Below are positions 23,500-31,405 of a DNA stretch of 38,124 bases, in pieces (position 1 is the first letter of the stretch; every line of letters starts with the position of its first letter). The translations under genes were made by a program, and so were the position numbers. This stretch comes from an uncultured Woeseia sp. (lineage in GTDB: Bacteria; Pseudomonadota; Gammaproteobacteria; Steroidobacterales; Woeseiaceae). The stretch spans positions 1-38,124 of the forward strand of contig CALALV010000067.1 in assembly GCA_937925605.1 (NCBI GenBank), read 5' to 3'. The notes under the pieces were generated by a model. It was not told where the DNA came from, made no database searches, and was given only the letters and a program-made list of their open reading frames with translations.

Positions 23500-24024
23500 A
23501 TGCTGCGACACTTGATTCTGCTATGCGCCGGCGGCCTCGCCGGCGGCACGGCCGCCTTCGCGGGCGACCTTTCGCCCGGCCAGCCCGCGCCGGACTTCGA
23601 ATTGAGCGACCAGGACGGCGAGCTGCACACGCTCGAGGACTACCGCGACCAGTGGCTGGTGCTGTACTTCTACCCGAAGGACGACACGCCCGGCTGCACC
23701 ACCGAGGCCTGCGAGTTTCGCGACGACATCTTCAAGTTCCGGCGGCTGGACAGCCGCGTCGTCGGCATCAGCCTCGACGACGCGGCCTCGCACCGGGCCT
23801 TCGCCGAGAAGCACGGCCTGCCCTTCCCGCTGCTCGCCGACACCGAGGGAACCGCGGCCACCGCCTACGGCGTCATGTCGGACGACCCGGCCCGGCGCTT
23901 CGCGAAGCGCCAGACCTTCCTGATCGATCCGCAGGGGCGCATCGCGCGGCACTACGCCGAGGTCGACCCGGCGCAGCACTCGAAGCAGGTACTCGCGGAC
24001 CTCGCGGCGCTGCAGGCCGACTGA
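23500..24024 (+). CDS. bcp: Exported Bcp/PrxQ-type peroxiredoxin
   Basis: This is a thiol peroxidase of the AhpC/TSA superfamily, reducing H2O2 and organic peroxides. The 174-residue product has a Sec-type signal peptide (MLRHLILLCAGGLAGGTAAFA, two segments) followed by the thioredoxin fold starting LSPGQPAPDFELSDQDG. The peroxidatic Cys66 lies in PKDDTPGCT and the resolving Cys71 five residues later, the PrxQ/Bcp arrangement; Arg is present in RQTFLIDPQGRI. Classical Bcp is cytoplasmic, so the leader is notable. The ATG at 23500 is preceded by GGGGAGCG. It is divergent from the patatin gene, and its 3' end is 10 nt from the convergent VWA gene. Confidence 0.93.
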   Translation: MLRHLILLCAGGLAGGTAAFAGDLSPGQPAPDFELSDQDGELHTLEDYRDQWLVLYFYPKDDTPGCTTEACEFRDDIFKFRRLDSRVVGISLDDAASHRAFAEKHGLPFPLLADTEGTAATAYGVMSDDPARRFAKRQTFLIDPQGRIARHYAEVDPAQHSKQVLADLAALQAD

Positions 24025-24034
24025 AACGCGCCGC

Positions 24035-25210
24035 TCAGTGCAACGCGCGGATCGCCGCGTCGAGCCCGCTGACGGTCAGCGGGAACATGCGATCGTCCAT
24101 CAGTTCGCGGGTCAGCTTGATTGACGGCGTGAAGTTCCAGCGCTCGCGCGGCTCCGGGTTGAGCCAGATCGCCTTCGGGTAGGTCGCCAGCAGGCGCTGG
24201 ATCCAGACCGCGCCGGCTTCCTCGTTCCAGTGCTCGACGCTGCCGCCGGGGTAGACGATCTCGTAGGGGCTCATCGTCGCGTCGCCGACGAAGATCAGCT
24301 TGTAGTCGGCACCGTACTTGTGGGTGATCTCGTTCGTCGGCACGCGCTCGGCGTGGCGGCGCCGGTTGTCTTTCCACAGGCTCTCGTAGACGAAATTGTG
24401 GAAGTAGTAGTACTCGAGGTGCTTGAACTCGCTGCGCGCGGCCGAGAACATCTCCTCGCAGACGCGCACGTGGTCGTCCATCGAGCCGCCGACGTCGAGG
24501 CAAAGCAGGACCTTCACGGCATTGTGGCGCTCCGGGACCATGCGGATGTCCAGCAGGCCGGCGTTGCGCGCCGTCTTGTCGATCGTATCGTCCAGGTCCA
24601 GCTGGTCGGCGGCGCCCTCGCGGGCGAACTTGCGCAGCTTGCGCAGCGCCAGCTTGATGTTGCGGGTGCCGAGTTCGACGGTGTCGTCCAGGTTGCGGAA
24701 CTCGCGGCGGTCCCAGACCTTGACCGCGCTGCGGTGCCGCGAGCCGGCCTGGCCGATGCGGACGCCCTCGGGGTTGTAGCCGTAGGCGCCGAACGGCGAG
24801 GTGCCGGCGGTGCCGATCCAGCGGCTGCCGCCCTCGTGCCGGTCCTTCTGCTCCTCGAGGCGCTCGCGCAGGGCTTCCATCAACTTCTCGAAACCGCCGA
24901 GCGCCTCGATCTGCGCCCGCTCCTCGTCGCTCAGCTCGAGCTCCGCCTGCCGCTCCAGCCAGTCGGCAGGCAGTTCACGGACCAGGTCGCGGAACGCGTC
25001 GTCGGCGCCGCGGAAGTAGGCCGCGAAAATCCGGTCGTAGCGGTCGAACAGCGTTTCGTCCTTGACCAGCGCCGAGCGCGCCAGGTAGTAGAAGTCGTCG
25101 ACGCTGTGGCCCGCCACGCCCGACTTCAGCGCGGCGAGCAGCGTCAGCCATTCGCTGAGCGACGGGCGGATGCCGCCTTCCCGGAGCAGGTAGAAGAAGC
25201 TGTTCAGCAT
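24035..25210 (-). CDS. VWA domain-containing protein, CoxE-like
   Basis: This is a von Willebrand factor A protein of the CoxE/YehP-like type that partners with a MoxR ATPase; such pairs assemble or activate enzymes and envelope complexes. The 391-residue protein begins MLNSFFYLLREGGIRPSLSEW, has a helical N-terminal region with a coiled segment (EKLMEALRERLEEQKDRHEG, about 108-127), and a VWA domain from about 232. The MIDAS motif reads DVGGSMDDH (239-247), with Gly where DxSxS has its first Ser. VGDATMSPYE follows. There is no signal peptide or membrane helix, so it should be cytoplasmic. It starts 13 nt after moxR, so the two are cotranscribed. The target is unknown. Confidence 0.9.
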   Translation of the reverse strand: MLNSFFYLLREGGIRPSLSEWLTLLAALKSGVAGHSVDDFYYLARSALVKDETLFDRYDRIFAAYFRGADDAFRDLVRELPADWLERQAELELSDEERAQIEALGGFEKLMEALRERLEEQKDRHEGGSRWIGTAGTSPFGAYGYNPEGVRIGQAGSRHRSAVKVWDRREFRNLDDTVELGTRNIKLALRKLRKFAREGAADQLDLDDTIDKTARNAGLLDIRMVPERHNAVKVLLCLDVGGSMDDHVRVCEEMFSAARSEFKHLEYYYFHNFVYESLWKDNRRRHAERVPTNEITHKYGADYKLIFVGDATMSPYEIVYPGGSVEHWNEEAGAVWIQRLLATYPKAIWLNPEPRERWNFTPSIKLTRELMDDRMFPLTVSGLDAAIRALH

Positions 25211-25223
25211 GGCCGTCCCGGGC

Positions 25224-26081
25224 TTACTGGGTCCGCGATCGCCGGTCCATGAACACCAGCTGCTCGAACAGGTGCACGTCCTGCTCGTTCTTCAGCAGGG
25301 CGCCGTACAGCGGCGGCACCGCCTTGCGCGAATCCTCCGCGCGCAGCGCCTCCGGCGGGATGTCCTCGGCCAGCAGCAGCTTGATCCAGTCGAGCAGCTC
25401 CGAGGTCGACGGCTTCTTTTTCAGCCCCGGCACGTCGCGCAGCCGGTAGAAGGCGTCCAGCGACTCTTTCAGCAGGGCCTTCTTGAGCCCCGGAAAATGC
25501 ACGTCGACGATCTTCGCCATCGTGTCCTTGTCCGGGAACTTGATGTAGTGGAAGAAACAGCGGCGCAGGAACGCGTCCGGCAGTTCCTTTTCGTTGTTGC
25601 TGGTGATGACGATGATCGGCCGGTGCCGGGCCCGCACCAGTTCCTGCGTCTCGTAGACGTAGAATTCCATGCGGTCGAGTTCCTGCAGCAGATCGTTCGG
25701 GAACTCGATATCCGCCTTGTCGATCTCGTCGATCAGCAGCACCGGCTGCACGTCGGAAGCGAAAGCCTCCCAGATCTTGCCGCGCACGATGTAATTCGCG
25801 ATGTCATGCACGCGGTCGTCGCCGAGCTGCGAGTCGCGCAGGCGCGCGACGGCGTCGTACTCGTACAGGCCCTGCTGGGCCTTGGTCGTCGACTTGATGT
25901 GCCACTCGTAGAGCGGCCGGTCGAGCGCCGCGGCGACCTCCATCGCGAGCTGGGTCTTGCCGGTCCCGGGCTCGCCCTTGATCAGGATCGGGCGCTCCAG
26001 CGTGACGGCGGCGTTGACCGCCATCATCAGGTCGTCCGTTGCGATGTAGGACCGGGTCCCGGTGAATTTCTGCTCTGCCAT
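25224..26081 (-). CDS. MoxR family AAA+ ATPase
   Basis: MoxR proteins are AAA+ chaperone-like ATPases that work with VWA proteins to mature or insert cofactors into client complexes. The 285-residue protein has Walker A GEPGTGKT (36-43), Walker B VLLIDEIDKAD (114-124), sensor 1 in VITSNNEKELPDAFLRRC with the arginine finger nearby, and a C-terminal lid. The start ATG 26081 (MAEQKFTGTRSYIATDDLM) is preferred over an upstream in-frame start at 26111, because the leader there is basic and not conserved. It lies 74 nt downstream of the acylase gene and 13 nt upstream of the VWA gene. Confidence 0.94.
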   Translation of the reverse strand: MAEQKFTGTRSYIATDDLMMAVNAAVTLERPILIKGEPGTGKTQLAMEVAAALDRPLYEWHIKSTTKAQQGLYEYDAVARLRDSQLGDDRVHDIANYIVRGKIWEAFASDVQPVLLIDEIDKADIEFPNDLLQELDRMEFYVYETQELVRARHRPIIVITSNNEKELPDAFLRRCFFHYIKFPDKDTMAKIVDVHFPGLKKALLKESLDAFYRLRDVPGLKKKPSTSELLDWIKLLLAEDIPPEALRAEDSRKAVPPLYGALLKNEQDVHLFEQLVFMDRRSRTQ

Positions 26082-26155
26082 CGATCGTCCGTGCTTGCCG
26101 CGTCGCAGCAAACAGTATCACCGCTCCCCCGCGGGCGTACAGGCGCCCGCCGTGC

Positions 26156-28534
26156 TCACGGCCCGCCGGGTTCGAGCGTCAGCCGGTGGGCCGTGGCGCC
26201 GGGCAGGAACGGCGACGGCCGCCCCCCGGCCCAGTCCGCGTGCCCGCGCCGGTAGAACGGCGACAGCGGGTGGCCGCTCTGGCCGGCCGGCATGTGCAGG
26301 TAGGCGCCGTCCTCCGCGCCCGGGGCGACGGCGAAGCGCTCCGAGGCACCGAAGGCCGGCGCCTGCACGCGCGGCATGTTGCTGTCGCCGGGCAAAGCCT
26401 CGCGGGGCATGTCCAGCCAGCGCGCCAGCCACGGCAGGCCGGGACTCAGCGGGTGGCGGATGCGCGCCGTGTTGCGCTCGCCCCAGCGGCGCCCGGCAAG
26501 CGCGCCGCCGAATTCCGCGTAACGTTCGAGCTCGCCGTCGACCACCGTCAGCAGCAGGTGGCGCCAGCTCGGCACGTTGCCGGGCAGCAGGTGCGCCGGC
26601 CGCTCCTGCAGCAGCTGCCAGGCCGGTCCTTCGAACTGGTTGCTCATCCGCAGCGGCACCTCGTGCGGGTAGGCCTCGCGCACCGGCAGCATCAGCACCC
26701 GGAACAGCTCGGCGCGCGCGGCGCTCCTGAACTCGCGCACGAGCCGGTAGCCGACCGAGTCGACCGACGCGCGCGGCTGCCAGTCGCGCACGAGCTGACG
26801 ATAGCCGGCGCGCCCTTGGCTGTTCGCGACCGCGGCGTCGTCCAGGAGCTCGAGCAGCAGCGTGCGCCAGTGGTCGAGGAACAGCGCACGGTCGTCGAGC
26901 TGGATGGCGAGCATGTCGGCGGGCGCGAATCGCTCGCGCGCCGCCAGCCCGTCGCGGATCTGCCGCGCCCGCGCGCCGAGGTCGTAGCCGCCGTCCCCGA
27001 TCAGCGCCAGCATGTCGGCGTCGACGACCCGCGCGTTCGCGGTCCACAGCCGGTGCCCGGGCGGGTTGACGATGCGCGGGTAGTCGGCCGGCGCGAGCCA
27101 GCCGGTGAACCCGGCCTGTTCGCGGCCGTCGGCGGGCAGGCCCGGGTCGTAAGCGCCGCGCAGGGGTATGCGGCCGGCAATCGTCCAGCCGATGTTGCCG
27201 TCGGCGTCGCCCGCGACGAAATTCTGCGGCGGTATACCCATGCGGCTCGCGACCCCGAGCGCCTCGTCGACGCTCGCGACCCGCTCCAGTTCGAGCTGGA
27301 CGAGATTGACGGCGTCCGGGTGGTGCGCGGTCCAGGCAACGGCCAGCTCGCCGTCCGGGTGCACGAGGTCCTCGCGCACCGGTCCCCAGGTCGTCTCGCG
27401 CACGAGCAGGCGCTCGTCGGGCGCGTCGCGCACCGCTATGACCTCCTCGTGGACCGTGAACTCGCGCTCGCCGCCGGGCGCCAGGTAAGTACCCGGCGCC
27501 TGGCCGGGGTGCACGACGATTGCGTCGCTCCAGTCGCCGTAGCTGTTCGTGAAGCCCCAGGCCACGCGCCCGTTGCTGCCGGCGACGACCACCGGCGCCC
27601 CCGGCAGCGTGACGCCGCTGACGTCCACCGGCCTCGCACCCTCGACCCGCAGCCGTGCGCGGTAGAAGACGTTCGGCACGCGCAGCCCGAGGTGCATGTC
27701 GTTGGCGACGATCGCGCGCCCGTCCGCGGTCAGCGCGCCGCCGACCGCCCAGTTGTTGCTGCCGGGCAGCCAGCCCTCGTCGGATGGCGCCTCGCCGTCC
27801 AGCGGCAGGCGGTACGGACGCAGGTCGTAGAGCTCCGGGCCGGGCAGCGAGCCGCGGCGATGGGGCTCGCCGCTGACGGGCGCGTCCCAGCGCGTGCCCG
27901 GGGGATACAGCCAGGCGAAGACCACGTCCGGCAGCACGCGCGCGGCGTAGCCGCGCTCGGCGTCGCGGTCGGCACGCTCGTCGTTCAGATCCACGAACAT
28001 GGCGTAGACGATCAGGAGCGAATCCTCGGCCCGCCAGGGCCGCGGCTCGCCGCGCAGCAGCCGGTACTCGAAGGGCGGACCCGACATCGCGGCCAGCGCG
28101 TCGTTGACGCCCGCGGCATAGGTCTCGAGCAATTCGCGCTCGTCGTCCGTGCCCTGCGCGAGCACCGCCTGCGCGCGGGCCCGGAAACGGTGCCAGCGCA
28201 GCTTGCGGTCGTGCGGCAGCGCGGCCGCGCCGACGAGCTCCGCGAGCTCGCCCGCGGCGCTGCGGCGCATCAGGTCCATCTGGAAGTAACGATCCTGGCC
28301 GTGCACGAAGCCGGTGGCGTAGGCCAGGTCGCGACGATTCGCCGCGGTGAGCGTCGGGATGCCGAGGGCATCGCGCTCCACGCTGACCGGCGCGGCCAGG
28401 CTGGCGGCCGTGATCCGGCCGTCGAGCTGCGGCAGGCTGGCGCGCAGCGCGAGCCAGGCCAGGAACGCGGCGATCACGGCGAGCCCGGCGGCGACGAGCA
28501 GCCCGCGCAGGAGCCAGCGCGCCGCGACGCTCAC
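26156..28534 (-). CDS. Penicillin acylase family Ntn hydrolase, membrane-anchored
   Basis: This belongs to the penicillin/cephalosporin/acyl-homoserine-lactone acylase family, which hydrolyses amide-linked acyl groups after autocatalytic cleavage of a proenzyme. The 792-residue precursor has an N-terminal membrane segment (about 9-32), an alpha-chain region (VERDALGIPTLTAANRRDLAY, then FVHGQDRYFQMDLMRRSAAG), and the cleavage site G258-S259 in GSNNWAV, where Ser259 becomes the N-terminal nucleophile of the beta chain. ANDMHLGLRVPNVFYRARL and GRVAWGFTNSYGDWSD are also family motifs. It follows pyk by 16 nt and precedes moxR. The substrate cannot be told: penicillins, N-acyl-homoserine lactones or other N-acyl compounds are all possible. 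Confidence 0.94.
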   Translation of the reverse strand: MSVAARWLLRGLLVAAGLAVIAAFLAWLALRASLPQLDGRITAASLAAPVSVERDALGIPTLTAANRRDLAYATGFVHGQDRYFQMDLMRRSAAGELAELVGAAALPHDRKLRWHRFRARAQAVLAQGTDDERELLETYAAGVNDALAAMSGPPFEYRLLRGEPRPWRAEDSLLIVYAMFVDLNDERADRDAERGYAARVLPDVVFAWLYPPGTRWDAPVSGEPHRRGSLPGPELYDLRPYRLPLDGEAPSDEGWLPGSNNWAVGGALTADGRAIVANDMHLGLRVPNVFYRARLRVEGARPVDVSGVTLPGAPVVVAGSNGRVAWGFTNSYGDWSDAIVVHPGQAPGTYLAPGGEREFTVHEEVIAVRDAPDERLLVRETTWGPVREDLVHPDGELAVAWTAHHPDAVNLVQLELERVASVDEALGVASRMGIPPQNFVAGDADGNIGWTIAGRIPLRGAYDPGLPADGREQAGFTGWLAPADYPRIVNPPGHRLWTANARVVDADMLALIGDGGYDLGARARQIRDGLAARERFAPADMLAIQLDDRALFLDHWRTLLLELLDDAAVANSQGRAGYRQLVRDWQPRASVDSVGYRLVREFRSAARAELFRVLMLPVREAYPHEVPLRMSNQFEGPAWQLLQERPAHLLPGNVPSWRHLLLTVVDGELERYAEFGGALAGRRWGERNTARIRHPLSPGLPWLARWLDMPREALPGDSNMPRVQAPAFGASERFAVAPGAEDGAYLHMPAGQSGHPLSPFYRRGHADWAGGRPSPFLPGATAHRLTLEPGGP

Positions 28535-28550
28535 CGGCCGGGGCCCGGCA

Positions 28551-29987
28551 TCAGAGGTCGGACTTGACGCGGATGATCTTCATCGAGTTCGTGCTGCCGG
28601 ACACGCCCTGCAGGTCACCCTTGGTGAACAGGACGAGGTCGCCCTCGTTGACCAGCTCGTGCTTGAGCAGCGTGGCGAAAATATCGCGGTACAGCTCGAG
28701 GATCTCGGTGTGCTCGATCTTGAACTCGACGGGGTAGACACCGCGGTACATCGTTACGCGACGCCGGGTCGCGACGTGCGGCGTGAACGCGTAGATCGGG
28801 ATGTCGGAGCGAATGCGCGACATCCACAGCGTCGTCGAGCCGGACTCCGTCAGCGCGATGATGGCTTTGACGTCCATGTGGTTGGCCGTGTACATGACGG
28901 CCATCGCGATCGCCTCGTCGACGTGCTCGAACTTGTCGTCCATCCGGTGCGTCGTGCGGCCGCGCGCGAGCGTGTGCTTCTCGGCGCCCTTGCAGACCTC
29001 CGCCATCGCGGCGATGGCCTCGACCGGGTAGTCGCCGACGGCCGTCTCGGCCGACAGCATGACCGCGTCGGAGCCGTCCATGACCGCGTTGGCGACGTCC
29101 GAGACTTCCGCGCGCGTCGGGATCGGGCTCGCGACCATCGACTCCATCATCTGCGTCGCCGTGATCACGACCCGGTTCATGTGCCGGGTGCGGCGAATGA
29201 TGCGCTTCTGCATGCCGGTCAGCTCGGCATAGCCCATTTCGACGCCGAGATCGCCGCGCGCCACCATGACGACGTCGGACGCGCGGATGATCGAGTCGAT
29301 GTGCTCCACGGCCTCGGTGCGCTCGATCTTGGCCACGATCAGTCCGCTGCCGCCGGCGTCCCGGAACAGCCGGCGCGCTTCCTCGACGTCGTCCGCGCTG
29401 CGCACGAAGGAAACTGCGAGGAAGTCCATCTCGAGTTCCGCGGCGGTGCGGATGTTGGCGCGGTCGGTATCGGTCAGGGCCGCCGCCGACAGCCCGCCAC
29501 CCTGGCGATTGATGCCCTTGTGGTCGGACAGCTCGCCGCCGAAGCGCACGGTCGTGTGGATGCGCGTGCCCTCGACGGCACGCACGTCGAGCGTGATCTG
29601 CCCGTCGTCGAGCAACAGCACGTCGCCGGCCGCCACGTCCTCGTGCAGCTCGTCGTAAGCCACGCTGACGCCGTGCTCGTCGCCCGCATCGCCCGGCAGC
29701 TGCGAATCGAGGAAAAAGTCCGCGCCCTCCTCGAGCTCCACCCGGCCCTCGCGGAAGCGCCGGATGCGGATCTTGGGCCCCTGCAGGTCGCCCATGATGC
29801 CGATCTCGCGGCCGCTGGCGCGCGCCGCCTCGCGCAGCAGCTGGCTGCGCCGGCGATGGTCCTCGGTCGTGCCGTGCGAGAAGTTGATACGCGCGACGTT
29901 CAGGCCGGCGCGGATCATCTCCCGGAGCACTTCGGGGTCGTCGGTCGCCGGCCCGAGGGTGGCGACGATCTTGGTACGTCTGAGCAT
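28551..29987 (-). CDS. pyk: Pyruvate kinase
   Basis: Pyruvate kinase makes pyruvate and ATP from PEP and ADP, the last step of glycolysis. The 478-residue protein begins MLRRTKIVATLGPATDDPEV, with ARINFSHGTTEDH, the MVARGDLGVEMG active-site segment and RVVITATQMMESM (Mg2+/K+ and substrate residues). The allosteric C domain ends ...STNSMKIIRVKSDL. The length is typical of the PykA type. The ATG at 29987 lies 68 bp from the start of the divergent PhoX gene, so promoters must overlap there; I could not settle the boxes. It is separated from the tkt-gap-pgk cluster only by that PhoX gene. Confidence 0.97.
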   Translation of the reverse strand: MLRRTKIVATLGPATDDPEVLREMIRAGLNVARINFSHGTTEDHRRRSQLLREAARASGREIGIMGDLQGPKIRIRRFREGRVELEEGADFFLDSQLPGDAGDEHGVSVAYDELHEDVAAGDVLLLDDGQITLDVRAVEGTRIHTTVRFGGELSDHKGINRQGGGLSAAALTDTDRANIRTAAELEMDFLAVSFVRSADDVEEARRLFRDAGGSGLIVAKIERTEAVEHIDSIIRASDVVMVARGDLGVEMGYAELTGMQKRIIRRTRHMNRVVITATQMMESMVASPIPTRAEVSDVANAVMDGSDAVMLSAETAVGDYPVEAIAAMAEVCKGAEKHTLARGRTTHRMDDKFEHVDEAIAMAVMYTANHMDVKAIIALTESGSTTLWMSRIRSDIPIYAFTPHVATRRRVTMYRGVYPVEFKIEHTEILELYRDIFATLLKHELVNEGDLVLFTKGDLQGVSGSTNSMKIIRVKSDL

Positions 29988-30055
29988 GGCCGGAATTATT
30001 GCACAGGCCGGTTACGGGCGTTGTACAGTGTCGCGGACGACGACGGGCAGGGACG

Positions 30056-31405
30056 ATGATCGACAGGCGACGATTCCTGGCGGCACTTGCGGCCGCGGCC
30101 GCGAGCCGGCCCGGCCACGCGCGCGCAGACAGCCGCGCGAGCTTCGGCCTGCTCCGCGCGGATCCCGCGCGCATTCTCGACCTGCCCGACGGCTTCCGCT
30201 ACGACATCGTCGCGCGGGCCGGCGACGAGATGGACGACGGCCTGCTGGTCCCGGCCCGCGCGGACGGGATGGCGGCCTTCGCCGGCGAGCGCGGCGAGGT
30301 GCTGCTGGTCTGCAATCACGAGGTGATCGCCGGCGTCGACGGCTTCGGGCCGTTCGGCGCCACGCTCGAGCGCCTGCCGCTGGCGCTGCCCGGCAGCCTG
30401 TACGACGAGGGCAAACGCAGGACGCCCGGCGCCGGCGGGACCACGACGATCGCCTGGGACCCGCGCGAACGCCGTCGGCAGCGACAGTTCATGAGCCTGC
30501 TCGGCACGGAAATGAACTGCGCCGGCGGGGCGACGCCGTGGGGCAGCTGGCTGAGCTGCGAGGAGTGCTTCGAGAACCCGGGCGAGCGGCTGCACTACGG
30601 GCAGACCGTCGTCCGCGAGCGCCGGCACGGCTACGTCTTCGAGGTCCCCGCGCAGCACGCGGGGCCGGTCGAACCGCGCCCGCTGACCGGCATGGGGCGC
30701 TTCGAGCACGAAGCGGCGGCGGTCGACCCGGCGAGCGGCGCCGTGTACCTGACCGAGGACCGTCAGCGCGGCCTGTTCTACCGCTACCTGCCCGAGCGGC
30801 CGGGGCAGCTCGCCGCCGGCGGCCGCCTGCAGGCGCTCGCGATCGCCGGTCGCCCGGGCTTCGACACGCGCAACTGGGGCCTGACCCGCGACCTCGACCC
30901 GGGCGAGTCCTTGCCGGTCGCCTGGGTGGACCTGCCGGAACCCGACCCGGCGTCGAACGACCTGCGCTTCACCGGGCAGCGCCTCGGCGCGGCCCGCTTC
31001 GCGCGCGGCGAAGGCCTGTGCTACGCGGACGGCGAGCTGGTCATGACCTGCACGATCGGCGGCAGCGAGCGCCTGGGCCAGGTATTCGCCTACCGCCCCG
31101 CGGCGGACGGCGGGAACCTGCGGCTCGTCGCGGAGGCGACCCGCGACAGCCTGCTGCGGCATGCCGACAACATTACCTGGAGCCCGTGGGGCGATCTCGT
31201 CGTCTGCGAGGACACGGCGGAGCACTGCGGCCTCGTCGGGCTCACCCCGGACGGGCGCCAGTACCCGCTCGCGGACAACGCGTACAGTGCGTCGGAGCTC
31301 GCCGGCGTGTGCTTCGCGCCGGACGGCAGCGAGCTGTTTGTCAACATCCAGGCCCGCGGCCTGACGCTCGCGATCCGCGGCCCCTGGGACCGGGGCGCCG
31401 GCTAG
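30056..31405 (+). CDS. PhoX family (DUF839) protein, Tat-exported
   Basis: PhoX proteins are six-bladed beta-propeller enzymes, with Ca2+ and iron in characterised alkaline phosphatases; many DUF839 members are uncharacterised. The 449-residue product from ATG 30056 starts MIDRRRFLAALAAAAASRPG, a twin-arginine signal (RRRFL, 4-8), cleaved after ARA. Hallmarks are LLVCNHEVIAGVDGFGPFG, GGTTTIAWD, LGTEMNCAGGATPWGSWLSC, EECFENPG, GRFEHEAAAVDP and YLTEDRQRGLFYRYLP, matching the DUF839 domain throughout. Phosphatase activity is not proven by these motifs. A TTGCAC (29999-30004) with TACAGT (30024-30029), 19 bp apart, may be its promoter. Its stop codon overlaps that of the convergent pgk through a shared CTAG. 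Confidence 0.9.
   Translation: MIDRRRFLAALAAAAASRPGHARADSRASFGLLRADPARILDLPDGFRYDIVARAGDEMDDGLLVPARADGMAAFAGERGEVLLVCNHEVIAGVDGFGPFGATLERLPLALPGSLYDEGKRRTPGAGGTTTIAWDPRERRRQRQFMSLLGTEMNCAGGATPWGSWLSCEECFENPGERLHYGQTVVRERRHGYVFEVPAQHAGPVEPRPLTGMGRFEHEAAAVDPASGAVYLTEDRQRGLFYRYLPERPGQLAAGGRLQALAIAGRPGFDTRNWGLTRDLDPGESLPVAWVDLPEPDPASNDLRFTGQRLGAARFARGEGLCYADGELVMTCTIGGSERLGQVFAYRPAADGGNLRLVAEATRDSLLRHADNITWSPWGDLVVCEDTAEHCGLVGLTPDGRQYPLADNAYSASELAGVCFAPDGSELFVNIQARGLTLAIRGPWDRGAG

Noticed and set aside
26186..28567. 793-codon open frame on the plus strand opposite the acylase
   Set aside because: It mirrors the acylase gene and has the Arg/Val/Ala-rich composition of antisense frames in GC-rich DNA; it has no recognisable domain.
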